NCBI GenBank assembly: GCA_002315285.1
Contig: DCGR01000004.1
Coordinates: 38,867-57,800, forward strand
Origin: Bacteroides sp. UBA1773
Lineage (GTDB): Bacteria > Bacteroidota > Bacteroidia > Bacteroidales > Bacteroidaceae
DNA: 18,934 bases
Reading direction: 5' to 3'
Made by a program: the position numbers and the translations under genes. Position 1 is the first letter of the stretch. Each line of letters starts with the position of its first letter. Shown here piece by piece: positions 7,079-15,784 of the stretch. Below the pieces are notes generated by a model that made no database searches, was not told where the DNA came from, and saw only the letters and a program-made list of their open reading frames with translations.

Positions 7079-9088
7079 ATGCTGGAAATTCTTCAGAATG
7101 ATGCATGGCTCCAACCGTATGCTTCTGCCATAGAAGGAAGGCACCAGTATGCGTGTGAGCGTAGCAAGACACTGACGGGAGGATGCTCATTGTCGGAGTT
7201 TGCCAATGGCTCTCTTTATTTTGGCTTGAACCACGATGGCTTTTCGTGGACTTTGCGCGAATGGGCTCCTAATGCCACGTCCATCTATCTGATTGGCGAT
7301 TTTAATGGTTGGCGTGAGGAGGACATCTATCAGCTGACCTTGAAGGATGATGGCGTGTGGGAAATATCATTGCCTCTTTCCATGTTGCATCATGGACAGC
7401 ACTACAAGCTGAAAGTGTATTGGAACGGGGGAAGTGGTGATCGAATCCCCTCGTATGCGACGAGAGTGGTGCAAGATGCAAACATGGGGATTTTCAGCGC
7501 TCAGGTTTGGAATCCTGACAAGGCTTATCAATGGCAATGTGCGTCATTCACTCCTTCAACCGATCCGTTGCTCATCTATGAATGTCATGTCGGTATGGCC
7601 CAAGAAGCGGAAAAGGTGGGTACGTATAGGGAATTCACGTCGAATGTGCTTCCACGTGTGAAGGCTGCCGGATATAATTGCATCCAGTTGATGGCGATAC
7701 AGGAACATCCCTATTATGGCAGTTTTGGCTATCATGTAAGCAATTTCTATGCCCCCTCTTCACGCTTTGGCACTCCTGAAGAGCTCAAGGAACTGATTGA
7801 TGTGGCCCATTTGATGGGAATTGCGGTGATAATGGATATAGTCCATAGCCATTCGGTGAAGAACGAGCTGGAGGGATTGGGCAATTTTGCCGGTGACCCA
7901 TGCCAATATTTCCAGTCGGGCGATCGTCGCGAACATCCAGCGTGGGATAGTCTTTGTTTTGACTATGGCTCTGATCATGTGGCCCATTTCCTGCTCAGCA
8001 ACTGCAAATATTGGCTTGAGGAATTTCATTTTGATGGTTTCCGATTCGATGGTGTCACCTCAATGCTGTATTACAACCATGGATTGGGGCAGAATTTCAC
8101 AAGTTATGCCGATTATTACGATGGTCATGAGGACGACGAGGCCATCTGCTATCTTACACTTGCCAATGCTCTCATTCATGAAGTGAATCCTCACGCCATT
8201 TGTATTGCGGAAGAGGTGTCGGGAATGCCAGGTATCGCTGCTGCATTTGCGGATGGCGGTTATGGTTTCGACTACCGTTTGGCCATGAATATTCCCGATT
8301 ACTGGATAAAGGCAATCAAGGAACGGATTGATGAGGATTGGAAGCCCAGCAACATGTTCTGGGAGTTGACCAATCGTCGTGCTGATGAAAGGACCATTTC
8401 TTATGTCGAGAGCCACGACCAGGCATTGGTGGGCGACAAGACCCTCATTTTCCGTCTGGTTGATGCTGACATGTATTGGCATTTTCAAAAGGGTGATGAG
8501 AATTATACGGCCAATCGGGGAATTGCCTTGCATAAGATGATACGTTTGTTGACGGCAACGACGATGAATGGTGGTTATCTTAATTTCATGGGCAATGAGT
8601 TTGGCCATCCTGAGTGGATTGATTTCCCTCGTCAAGGCAATAATTGGAGTTTCCGATACGCACGTCGTCAGTGGAGCTTGGTCGATAATGCCAAACTGTG
8701 TTATTGCGAGTTGGGAGTTTTCGACCATGACATGATTCGGCTATTGAAAGCTGTCCCAGCGTTCCAGGCTACACCGATTGATGAATTGTGGCATGATGAT
8801 GCCGACCAGATATTGGCTTATTCGCGAGGTGGGTATGTGTTTGTCTTTAATTTCAATCCTGTCCATTCATTTGCAGATTATAAGATTTTGGCTCCTTCTG
8901 GCACTTATCGAATCGTCCTTGATTCTGATAGTCGTCAGTATGGAGGGAATGGACTGAACGATGTTGCGGTGTCACACCAAACGGTTGTGGATAAATCATG
9001 TCCTGACAATAAAGGGTGGTTGCGTCTTTATTTGCCAGCTCGAACAGCATGTGTCTTAAAAACAGAAACTGATGAAGCGAGAAACTAA
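7079..9088 (+). CDS. glgB: 1,4-alpha-glucan (glycogen) branching enzyme, GH13, eukaryotic-like
   Basis: It makes alpha-1,6 branch points in glycogen. It is 669 aa. The N-terminal CBM48 region is recognisable by REWAPNATSIYLIGDFNGW (residues 61-79). The GH13 catalytic barrel follows, with nucleophile Asp324 (FDGFRFDGVTS), acid/base Glu378 (CIAEEVSGMPG) and His446-Asp447 (YVESHDQALVG). A C-terminal beta-domain ends the protein. Length and the YNHG and MGNEFGHPEW segments resemble the eukaryotic GBE1-type enzymes found in Bacteroidota rather than E. coli GlgB. It starts one base after the YhcH-family stop, and its last 17 bases overlap the next gene. Confidence 0.96.
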   Translation: MLEILQNDAWLQPYASAIEGRHQYACERSKTLTGGCSLSEFANGSLYFGLNHDGFSWTLREWAPNATSIYLIGDFNGWREEDIYQLTLKDDGVWEISLPLSMLHHGQHYKLKVYWNGGSGDRIPSYATRVVQDANMGIFSAQVWNPDKAYQWQCASFTPSTDPLLIYECHVGMAQEAEKVGTYREFTSNVLPRVKAAGYNCIQLMAIQEHPYYGSFGYHVSNFYAPSSRFGTPEELKELIDVAHLMGIAVIMDIVHSHSVKNELEGLGNFAGDPCQYFQSGDRREHPAWDSLCFDYGSDHVAHFLLSNCKYWLEEFHFDGFRFDGVTSMLYYNHGLGQNFTSYADYYDGHEDDEAICYLTLANALIHEVNPHAICIAEEVSGMPGIAAAFADGGYGFDYRLAMNIPDYWIKAIKERIDEDWKPSNMFWELTNRRADERTISYVESHDQALVGDKTLIFRLVDADMYWHFQKGDENYTANRGIALHKMIRLLTATTMNGGYLNFMGNEFGHPEWIDFPRQGNNWSFRYARRQWSLVDNAKLCYCELGVFDHDMIRLLKAVPAFQATPIDELWHDDADQILAYSRGGYVFVFNFNPVHSFADYKILAPSGTYRIVLDSDSRQYGGNGLNDVAVSHQTVVDKSCPDNKGWLRLYLPARTACVLKTETDEARN

Positions 9089-9632
9089 TCATAAATCATC
9101 CATTCAAGGAATACTGATCCGTGTGACTTGCGAAATCTTGTCTGTGCTGTTTTCTGTACTTTATATTGCCGTATATCAGTCTGATTTGATGTCTGCAACA
9201 CATCATTCGCCATCAGATTCATCCGTATATTCTTCTGTAATCGTATGTGGAGCTATTTTGCTGGTCGGCATTATGGTAGCACGATTGTTGCAGAAATGTT
9301 TCAAACCTCGTTTGTCAATGACTGTGTGGACTTATTTTCCCATATATATTGCTGAGGCATTGCTTACGGATGTGTCGGCGCAGGGCGGCCAGATAGTGCT
9401 GAATCCTATTTGGTCGTGGTTGGGACCATCGCTGTTTGTGGTGATGCTTGTTGTCCTTTTGTGGGGAAAATTGTTTTCCGAAGCGAATGATAAGCCAAGT
9501 GTGGGAACCTGGTTTGCGAATGTCATGTTTTTGGCGATATTCATGATCGGAGTATGTAGTGTCGGAAACACGAACGCTTCATTCCATAAGGAGATAACTG
9601 AAAAAATAGAAACAGAAAATATAATACAATAA
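9072..9632 (+). CDS. Small multi-span membrane protein of unknown function
   Basis: It is 186 aa and I do not recognise the family. Four to five hydrophobic spans are visible, roughly residues 12-34, 52-72, 84-98, 115-130 and 145-165. The N-terminus is basic (MKRETNHK) and the C-terminal tail hydrophilic and charged. The ATG lies inside the last codons of glgB (17-base overlap), and proS starts 6 bases after its stop, so it is probably co-transcribed and translationally coupled to glgB. No catalytic motif is evident. Confidence 0.75.
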   Translation: MKRETNHKSSIQGILIRVTCEILSVLFSVLYIAVYQSDLMSATHHSPSDSSVYSSVIVCGAILLVGIMVARLLQKCFKPRLSMTVWTYFPIYIAEALLTDVSAQGGQIVLNPIWSWLGPSLFVVMLVVLLWGKLFSEANDKPSVGTWFANVMFLAIFMIGVCSVGNTNASFHKEITEKIETENIIQ

Positions 9633-9638
9633 AAAACT

Positions 9639-11129
9639 ATGGCCGTAGAACTGAAAGGACTAACAAAAAGAAGTGAGAACTATTCACAATGGTATAATGA
9701 ATTGGTAGTGAAGGCCGACCTCGCAGAGCAGTCGGCAGTGCGTGGATGTATGGTGATAAAACCATATGGCTATGCCATTTGGGAAAAGATGCAACGCCAG
9801 CTCGATGATATGTTCAAGGCAACGGGGCATGTGAATGCATATTTCCCATTGCTTATCCCCAAGTCGTATCTGAGCCGTGAGGCGGAGCATGTGGAGGGAT
9901 TTGCGAAGGAGTGTGCGGTAGTAACCCATTATCGCTTGAAAACGTCAGCCGATGGCAGTGGGGTGGTGGTCGATCCCGAGGCGAAGCTCGAAGAGGAACT
10001 GATCATCCGTCCTACTTCAGAGACAATCATTTGGAGTACCTACAAGAACTGGATCAACTCATACCGTGATCTTCCTATCTTGTGTAACCAATGGGCCAAT
10101 GTGATGCGTTGGGAAATGCGTACCCGTCTCTTCCTGCGTACGGCTGAATTCCTGTGGCAAGAAGGCCATACGGCTCATGCTACTCGTGAAGAAGCCGAGG
10201 CTGAGGCACAACGCATGCTGCATGTCTATGGCGATTTCGCCGAGAACTTCATGGCTGTCCCGGTAGTGAAGGGTGTGAAGAGTGCGAACGAGCGCTTTGC
10301 CGGTGCTTTGGACACTTACACGATTGAAGGCCTTATGCAGGATGGCAAGGCCCTGCAATGTGGCACATCCCATTTCCTGGGCCAGAATTTTGCCAAGGCA
10401 TTCGATGTGAAGTTCATCGATCAAAACAACAGACTCGATTATGTCTGGGCCACTTCATGGGGTGTATCTACCCGTCTTATGGGCGCACTCATCATGACTC
10501 ATTCCGACGACAATGGCTTGGTGCTTCCTCCGAAGCTCGCTCCTATTCAGGTGGTTATCGTGCCTATTTACAAGAATGCTGACCAGCTGGCGCAGATCAA
10601 TGCGAAAGTGGATGGCATCGTGCAGCGCCTGCGTGGAATGGGCATCAGCGTGAAATACGACAATGCCGACAACAAACGTCCTGGATTCAAATTTGCCGAT
10701 TATGAGCTCAAGGGTGTACCTGTCCGTTTGGTCATGGGCGGTCGTGATCTCGAGAACAACACAATGGAGGTGATGCGTCGTGACACCTTGGAGAAGGAGA
10801 CTCGCTCTTGCGATGGCATCGAGGAATATGTAAGGACATTGCTCGATGAGATACAGCAGAACATCTATAGGAAGGCTTTGGATTATCGAAATGCCCATAT
10901 CGTAAAGGTGAATACATACGATGAGTTTAAGAAACAGATAGAGAAAGGTGGCTTTGTTCTGGCTCATTGGGATGGCACGACTGCGACCGAGGAACGCATC
11001 AAGGAGGAAACAAAGGCTACCATTCGTTGTGTGCCTTTCGATGCCGATGAGGAAAGCTTGCAGCCTGGCGTTGACATGATTACGGGCAAGCTTTCCGCAC
11101 GTCGCGTCTTGATGGCCCGTGCTTACTAA
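9639..11129 (+). CDS. proS: Prolyl-tRNA synthetase, archaeal/eukaryotic-type (ProS type 3)
   Basis: It charges tRNA-Pro with proline. At 496 aa it matches the shorter archaeal/eukaryotic-type ProRS, which lacks the large editing insertion of the E. coli enzyme (about 570 aa) and is usual in Bacteroidota. Class II signatures are visible: RPTSETIIWSTYKNW, motif 2 around NVMRWEMRTRLFLRTAEF, the proline-site segment QEGHTAH, and motif 3 around STRLMGALIMTHSDDNG. The anticodon-binding domain follows from about residue 305 (PIQVVIVPIYK). The protein ends in Tyr (RRVLMARAY), as is common in this type. Confidence 0.97.
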   Translation: MAVELKGLTKRSENYSQWYNELVVKADLAEQSAVRGCMVIKPYGYAIWEKMQRQLDDMFKATGHVNAYFPLLIPKSYLSREAEHVEGFAKECAVVTHYRLKTSADGSGVVVDPEAKLEEELIIRPTSETIIWSTYKNWINSYRDLPILCNQWANVMRWEMRTRLFLRTAEFLWQEGHTAHATREEAEAEAQRMLHVYGDFAENFMAVPVVKGVKSANERFAGALDTYTIEGLMQDGKALQCGTSHFLGQNFAKAFDVKFIDQNNRLDYVWATSWGVSTRLMGALIMTHSDDNGLVLPPKLAPIQVVIVPIYKNADQLAQINAKVDGIVQRLRGMGISVKYDNADNKRPGFKFADYELKGVPVRLVMGGRDLENNTMEVMRRDTLEKETRSCDGIEEYVRTLLDEIQQNIYRKALDYRNAHIVKVNTYDEFKKQIEKGGFVLAHWDGTTATEERIKEETKATIRCVPFDADEESLQPGVDMITGKLSARRVLMARAY

Positions 11130-11162
11130 ATAGGGAAGAAAAGAGGATTGCGAGGGGAAAAA

Positions 11163-12350
11163 ATGGCAGAGAAGAGAAGGAAACCCAATTGGACATTGCT
11201 TTCGCTTGGCGTAGCATTTGTGATGGGAAGTCTGTTGAAATGGTTGGTCCCTGTTGAGGGTAGCACATTCCTGTCGGAGTGGGTGTTCTCACCGGTCAAG
11301 ACCTCGTTCATCTTCGCACTCAAGGTCACTGCGGTGCCTGTGGTGTTTTTTTCCGTGGTGTCGTGCATAGCACATTTTACCGACATGCGTCAGCTGGGTA
11401 AGCTGGGTGCGCGTACGGTGGGGGTATTTGTGGCAACCATGTTGATGGGTGTAGTGATAGGCCTTGCTTTGTCATCACTGCTCAGTGTCCCTAATGTGTT
11501 GTCTGGGGCCACTGTGGAGTCGCCAGTCTTGTCATCGGTGTCAACCGATGTGGTGGTGTCGTTGCTTATGCCTTTTGTGCGTTCGTATATGGTGATAATC
11601 CTGTTTGTTGCGATACTTTGTGGCATCTGCATGGCTCTTCTCGGATCGCGTGTTGCCAAGATATTACAGGTGGTGGTGTGTTGCAATCGTTTTTTCATGC
11701 GCCTCATTACGTGGGTGTCGTATTTTCTTCCGCTCATGGTGCTTTGTTCCATTTGCGATGTGATTGTGGGAATGGATATGCACATGCTAAGCTCGATGTT
11801 CTCTGTCATCTCAACATTTTTGATAGGATTGGTGGTGCTCGTGGCTTGTTGGATGGCCATTATGGTATTGACGACTCGTCAGAATCCTTTTCCTACGTGC
11901 AAGGCTTATGTGCCCACCTTGTTCCAGACATTTGCCCTGGGTAGTGGCAATGCCGCTTTGCCGCTGAACATGCAGACTTGCATGCATGATTTGCATCTTT
12001 CGGAAGCCACCACTTCGTTTGTTCTCCCTTTGGGTACGACGCTCAATAAGAATGCCAGTTCCATGCTTTTGCCACTTTATGCCTTGTTTGTGGCAGGAGT
12101 GTTTCAGGTTACGTTGCCTTTGCCATCAATCATGATTTTGGGTGTAAGCACGGTATTGCTTTGCATGGCGGCACCCGCAGTTCCGGCAGTCTCCTTGGTT
12201 TGTTTGTCGGTGTTGTTAGGACAGGTAGGTCTTCCGCAGGAAGGACTTGCGCTGATTGTAGGCGTCGAGGCAGTCTTAGGTCTGTTTCAGGCAGCATTCA
12301 ATATGGCGGGCACTATTGTGGCTGCCTATATTTTGGATAAGAGAAAGTGA
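11163..12350 (+). CDS. DAACS-family (glutamate-transporter fold) symporter, divergent binding site
   Basis: It is 395 aa with many hydrophobic spans and the overall layout of the dicarboxylate/amino acid:cation symporter family (GltP, SstT, Glt-Ph). It is an inner-membrane carrier. The family HP1 and TM7 regions are recognisable as TFALGSGNAALPLNMQTC and LPLGTTLNKNASSM. The canonical NMDGT motif is NKNAS here (residues 295-299). In TM8 the positions equivalent to Glt-Ph Asp390, Asp394, Arg397, Thr398, Asn401 and Asp405 read Glu369, Gly373, Gln376, Ala377, Asn380 and Thr384. The classical acidic amino acid and sodium ligands are thus mostly missing, so substrate and coupling cannot be assumed. 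The ATG at 11163 is chosen over an in-frame TTG at 11148 because GAGGGG precedes it at ribosome-binding distance. Confidence 0.85.
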   Translation: MAEKRRKPNWTLLSLGVAFVMGSLLKWLVPVEGSTFLSEWVFSPVKTSFIFALKVTAVPVVFFSVVSCIAHFTDMRQLGKLGARTVGVFVATMLMGVVIGLALSSLLSVPNVLSGATVESPVLSSVSTDVVVSLLMPFVRSYMVIILFVAILCGICMALLGSRVAKILQVVVCCNRFFMRLITWVSYFLPLMVLCSICDVIVGMDMHMLSSMFSVISTFLIGLVVLVACWMAIMVLTTRQNPFPTCKAYVPTLFQTFALGSGNAALPLNMQTCMHDLHLSEATTSFVLPLGTTLNKNASSMLLPLYALFVAGVFQVTLPLPSIMILGVSTVLLCMAAPAVPAVSLVCLSVLLGQVGLPQEGLALIVGVEAVLGLFQAAFNMAGTIVAAYILDKRK

Positions 12351-12381
12351 TGTTTATGAATCTTAAATTGCAAACATATTA

Positions 12382-13395
12382 ATGAAAACCGTTATCATCG
12401 TAGGCACAGGAAAGGCAGGTTACCTGCATTGGAACAGCTATCGTAAAATGTCGCCTGTTCCTACACTTTACGCTGTCGATATAAGGGAATGTCCCCGCAA
12501 CTCCCACATCAAACCTGAACCAGGTCATTTTCATCACAACATAGCAGATGTGTTGGCGGTGAGCGGGTTGTCACCCGATGATGTGGTGGTCGATATTTGC
12601 ACTCCGTGCTCGTATTTCCCCTTGGCGATTGCCGATTGCTATGCGTTGGGCATACGACAGGTTGTTGTGGAGAAACCACTTGTGGTCGATGATTCTTTCT
12701 TTAGCGCTTATCCGGATCTTGATGTCTTCATGGTACATAACTATATGTTTAGCAAGATTACCCGACATGCGGCTGCGTTTTATCGGGAACATCAGTTGAG
12801 TGCCAAGAATATCCGGGTAGTGTTCGACAAGAATCGTGTCCGCGATAGTCTGGCAGGTCGCGGAGGAGAAGGGGGTGTGGTGCCAAACATGGAGGTGGAG
12901 ATACCTCATTCCATTTATATGGTGCAGTATATTCTTGGCCGTGATGTTCCTACACGCTTGTTGCAGCTTGTTGAGCGTCCGATGGAAGCAGAAGGGCAGG
13001 TCATCCCTCGTCATGGTTATTGTTGCATTACATCGATGAAGGGCGATACGGCAGTGGTGTATCAGTCGGACTTCATGTCGCCTGAGATTCGGAAGTTCAT
13101 TGAAATACAATGTGAGGACGATTGGCTGATCAGGGGGCAGTGGGCAACCTATTCTCCCGATTTGAGCTTGCTCACGAAAGCTTGTGTCACCGTGTGGCAT
13201 CGTGGAGAGGAAGTGGAGAACACGACATTCGATGTGGATGATAATTTTCTGGCCTGTTTGCAGACAGCACTTTGTCATTTCGAACATCGGCATTCCGAGA
13301 CATGGATTTCCGAATGCGAGGAATATCGTGATTTGATATTGGCTTTTTCCCATGAGATGAGACTTTATATGGATGCGGGAGAAAACGCTGGCTGA
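12382..13395 (+). CDS. Gfo/Idh/MocA-like NAD(P)-dependent oxidoreductase
   Basis: It is 337 aa. A Rossmann nucleotide-binding start is clear: VIIVGTGKAGYLHW has the GxGxxG pattern. VVVEKPL near residue 97 is the Glu-Lys-Pro signature of the Gfo/Idh/MocA family, with Lys as the usual catalytic residue. HNYMFSKITRHA and a Gly-rich GGRGGEGGVVPNMEVEIPH segment match the position of the substrate-side domain, which contains the conserved His. The substrate is not predictable. It overlaps the next gene by 23 bases if that gene starts at 13373, suggesting a two-gene unit. Confidence 0.8.
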   Translation: MKTVIIVGTGKAGYLHWNSYRKMSPVPTLYAVDIRECPRNSHIKPEPGHFHHNIADVLAVSGLSPDDVVVDICTPCSYFPLAIADCYALGIRQVVVEKPLVVDDSFFSAYPDLDVFMVHNYMFSKITRHAAAFYREHQLSAKNIRVVFDKNRVRDSLAGRGGEGGVVPNMEVEIPHSIYMVQYILGRDVPTRLLQLVERPMEAEGQVIPRHGYCCITSMKGDTAVVYQSDFMSPEIRKFIEIQCEDDWLIRGQWATYSPDLSLLTKACVTVWHRGEEVENTTFDVDDNFLACLQTALCHFEHRHSETWISECEEYRDLILAFSHEMRLYMDAGENAG

Positions 13396-13876
13396 TATGG
13401 CAGAACAGTTGAAACTTGTGGCACAAACCAAGCAGGAACGCTATGCCGAGCTTTTCCCGCAATTGAAGTCGGTGGTGGAAGGTGAATCCGATGGCGTGGC
13501 GAACATGGCAAACCTTGCAGCCTGCTTGATGGAGGCTTTCCGTTTTTGGTGGGTAGGCTTCTATCGGGTTGTGGATGAGGAACTGGTGTTGGGACCCTTC
13601 CAAGGGCCGTTGGCTTGTACACGCATACGGAAAGGCCGTGGGGTGTGTGGAAAGGCTTGGGAGGTGGCACGGACTATTGTTGTGCCCGATGTGGACAAGT
13701 TTCCCGGACATATTGCTTGCAGCTCGGTGTCGAGGTCGGAAATAGTTGTACCTGTGATTGTTGACGATAAGGTGACGGCTGTACTCGACATTGACAGTTG
13801 TGAATTGGATGCCTTTGACGAAACCGACCGGGAATGGCTCGAAAGGATGGTGGCAGAAGTGGCAACCTTGTTGTGA
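13373..13876 (+). CDS. Free methionine-(R)-sulfoxide reductase, GAF domain (fRMsr)
   Basis: It reduces free methionine-(R)-sulfoxide, repairing oxidative damage in the cytoplasm. It is 167 aa and consists of one GAF domain. The three cysteines of this family are present: Cys82 (ACTRI), Cys92 (GVCGKAW) and Cys116 (HIACS), with the same 10- and 24-residue spacing as E. coli YebR/MsrC Cys84, Cys94 and Cys118. SEIVVP and VLDIDS supply the substrate-site Glu and Asp residues. The start at 13373 overlaps the previous gene by 23 bases; an in-frame ATG at 13397, one base after that gene's stop, is equally possible and would give a 159-aa protein that keeps all motifs. Confidence 0.93.
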   Translation: MREKTLADMAEQLKLVAQTKQERYAELFPQLKSVVEGESDGVANMANLAACLMEAFRFWWVGFYRVVDEELVLGPFQGPLACTRIRKGRGVCGKAWEVARTIVVPDVDKFPGHIACSSVSRSEIVVPVIVDDKVTAVLDIDSCELDAFDETDREWLERMVAEVATLL

Positions 13877-13952
13877 TTGCCTCAGGACGATTGGAAATTT
13901 GATTGCAATGAAAATCTATCGATACATGTAAAACAAATAAATCTTAAAGGAA

Positions 13953-15068
13953 ATGGAAAAAGACAAAAGACTCCGTTCGCTCGATGCCCTTAGAGGATTC
14001 GACATGTTGTTTATTATGGGATTGGCTTCGCTTATTGTGGCAGTGTGTGAACTTGTACCCGGAGGTGATGAATGCTGGCTTGCCCAGCAGATGCACCATG
14101 TGGCATGGAATGGCTTGGCCCATCACGACACCATCTTCCCGTTGTTTCTCTTCATGGCAGGTGTGTCATTCCCCTTCTCTCTGGCCAAACAACAGGAAAA
14201 TGGACGTACACAGGGGCAGGTCGTAAGGAAAATCGTCGTTCGAGGACTGATGCTTGTGCTGTTGGGCTTGGTGTATAACGGGTTGTTCAATCTCGATTTC
14301 GCCAACTTACGTTGTGCGAGTGTGCTTGCACGCATTGGCCTGGCTTGGATGTTTGCCGCATTGTTGTTCCTGAATTTCGGGTGGCGTGTACGTGCCATCT
14401 TCTCGGCTGTCGTGCTTATAGGCTACTATCTGCTCGTGCGTTTTGTGGCAGCACCAGATATGCCTGCAGGTACCGATCCTTTGTCGATGGAGGGCAATAT
14501 GGTAGGTTTCATTGACCGTATCCTTCTCCCAGGGCGTCTGATCTATTGCGATGGACGTTTTGATCCGGAGGGCTTGTTGAGCCTGTTGCCAGCCATTGTT
14601 ACCGCATTGTTGGGCATGTTCGCTGGCGAGTTGGTGCGCAAGCCGGCCGACAAGTGCTCTGGCAATCAGAAGACAATGTACATGATGCTGGCTGCTGTGG
14701 TCATGTTGGTGGTTGGCCTGGTGTGGAGTATGGATTTCCCCATCAACAAGATGCTTTGGAACAGCACGTTCGTTTTGGTCGTTGGTGCCTATTCCGTGTT
14801 CTGCTTTGCCTTGTTCTATTGGATTATCGATGTGAAAGGCTGGAAAAGCTGGACACTCTTTTTCGAGGTTGTAGGCATGAATTCCATTACGATCTATATG
14901 GCGCAGCGTATTGTCAATTTCGGTGGCATCAATAAGTTCTTCCTTGGCGGATTGGCCGACTTGTGTGGCCCGGAGTGTGGCAAGGTTGTTCTTGCTGCTG
15001 GCTACGTGGCCGTTTGTTGGTTGTTCCTGTACTTCTTGTATAAGAAAAAGGTGTTCTTGAAGGTGTAA
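13953..15068 (+). CDS. COG4299 (NagX/HGSNAT-like) integral membrane acyltransferase
   Basis: It is 371 aa with about ten hydrophobic spans. The opening RLRSLDALRGFDMLFIMG and the following WNGLAHHDTIFPLFLFMAGVS are hallmarks of the COG4299/DUF5009 group, related to human heparan-alpha-glucosaminide N-acetyltransferase and bacterial NagX. Members are thought to acetylate amino sugars across the membrane, often in glycan-degrading Bacteroidota. Here no chitin or heparan degradation genes flank it, so the substrate is unknown. The hydrophobic spans continue to the basic C-terminus (LYKKKVFLKV). Confidence 0.88.
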   Translation: MEKDKRLRSLDALRGFDMLFIMGLASLIVAVCELVPGGDECWLAQQMHHVAWNGLAHHDTIFPLFLFMAGVSFPFSLAKQQENGRTQGQVVRKIVVRGLMLVLLGLVYNGLFNLDFANLRCASVLARIGLAWMFAALLFLNFGWRVRAIFSAVVLIGYYLLVRFVAAPDMPAGTDPLSMEGNMVGFIDRILLPGRLIYCDGRFDPEGLLSLLPAIVTALLGMFAGELVRKPADKCSGNQKTMYMMLAAVVMLVVGLVWSMDFPINKMLWNSTFVLVVGAYSVFCFALFYWIIDVKGWKSWTLFFEVVGMNSITIYMAQRIVNFGGINKFFLGGLADLCGPECGKVVLAAGYVAVCWLFLYFLYKKKVFLKV

Positions 15069-15084
15069 AGTAAAACTTTTTTTG

Positions 15085-15092
15085 TAACTTCG
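15085..15092 (+). promoter_or_regulatory. Possible -7 promoter element (TAACTTCG) before the LysE-family gene
   Basis: TAACTTCG matches TAnnTTTG at all but one base and is followed by CGCCGC, a common downstream context for Bacteroidota promoters. The leader to the ATG at 15121 is 28 bases, the same as at the pfk promoter. No -33 TTTG is seen at normal spacing. Just upstream, AAAGT-AAA-ACTTTTTTT (15068-15083) could be a weak terminator of the preceding gene. Confidence 0.5.
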
Positions 15093-15120
15093 CGCCGCAT
15101 TTGCAAAAGGTATTCGTGGC

Positions 15121-15783
15121 ATGAACTGGATAGAACAGGTTACTGTATTAGAACTGCTTGTCAAGGGAGTCATCATAGGTGTTGTGGTGTCGGCTCCCAT
15201 GGGACCGGTAGGCGTACTGTGCCTGCAACGCACACTCAACAAGGGTCGCTGGGTGGGTTTCATTACAGGTCTTGCTGCTTCGTTGAGCGACATCACGTAT
15301 GCTTTGCTCACAGGATATGGCATGAGCTTCATGGACGATTTTTTGGCGAAGAACCAAACTTTGTTGCAAATCATCGGCAGCATCATGTTGTTGGCCTTTG
15401 GCATATACACGTTTCGCAGCAATCCGGTGCAGTCGGTACGTCCTGTGACCGTAAAAAAAGGAGGCATGTTGAGCTATTTCATCTCCGCCTTTTTTGTCAC
15501 GCTGAGCAATCCGCTCATCATCTTCCTGTTCATAGGCTTGTTTGCCCGGTTCTCGTTCGTGATGCCGGGCAGTCCCATTGGGTTCCAGCTCGAAGGTTAT
15601 GCGGCCATATTGCTGGGTGCTGAGCTTTGGTGGTTTGGGTTGACTTATGCGGTGAACAAGGTACGAAAGAATTTCAAGGTACGAGGCATTTGGGTGCTCA
15701 ATCGCATCATCGGTTCGCTGGTCATACTCGGTTCTGTCGCAAGTTTTGTCTATACTATCGTATTGGGTAATTCTATTTATTGA
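15121..15783 (+). CDS. LysE/RhtB-family membrane exporter
   Basis: It is 220 aa with about six hydrophobic spans. The N-terminal SAPMGPVGVLCLQRTLNKGR is the LysE-family signature, followed by GFITGLAASLSDITYALLTGYG; TLSNPLIIFLF corresponds to the family's second Asn-Pro segment. The family exports amino acids and related small molecules, and the substrate here is not predictable. Its TGA at 15781-15783 is one base away from the ATG of the next gene, so the two are probably one transcription unit. Confidence 0.9.
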   Translation: MNWIEQVTVLELLVKGVIIGVVVSAPMGPVGVLCLQRTLNKGRWVGFITGLAASLSDITYALLTGYGMSFMDDFLAKNQTLLQIIGSIMLLAFGIYTFRSNPVQSVRPVTVKKGGMLSYFISAFFVTLSNPLIIFLFIGLFARFSFVMPGSPIGFQLEGYAAILLGAELWWFGLTYAVNKVRKNFKVRGIWVLNRIIGSLVILGSVASFVYTIVLGNSIY

Positions 15784-15784
15784 A

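Noticed and set aside
14307..15467. Minus-strand open frame of 386 codons opposite the COG4299 gene and the LysE-family gene
   Set aside because: It spans two real genes and their promoter, and its composition (His/Gln/Thr-rich) is that of antisense translation.
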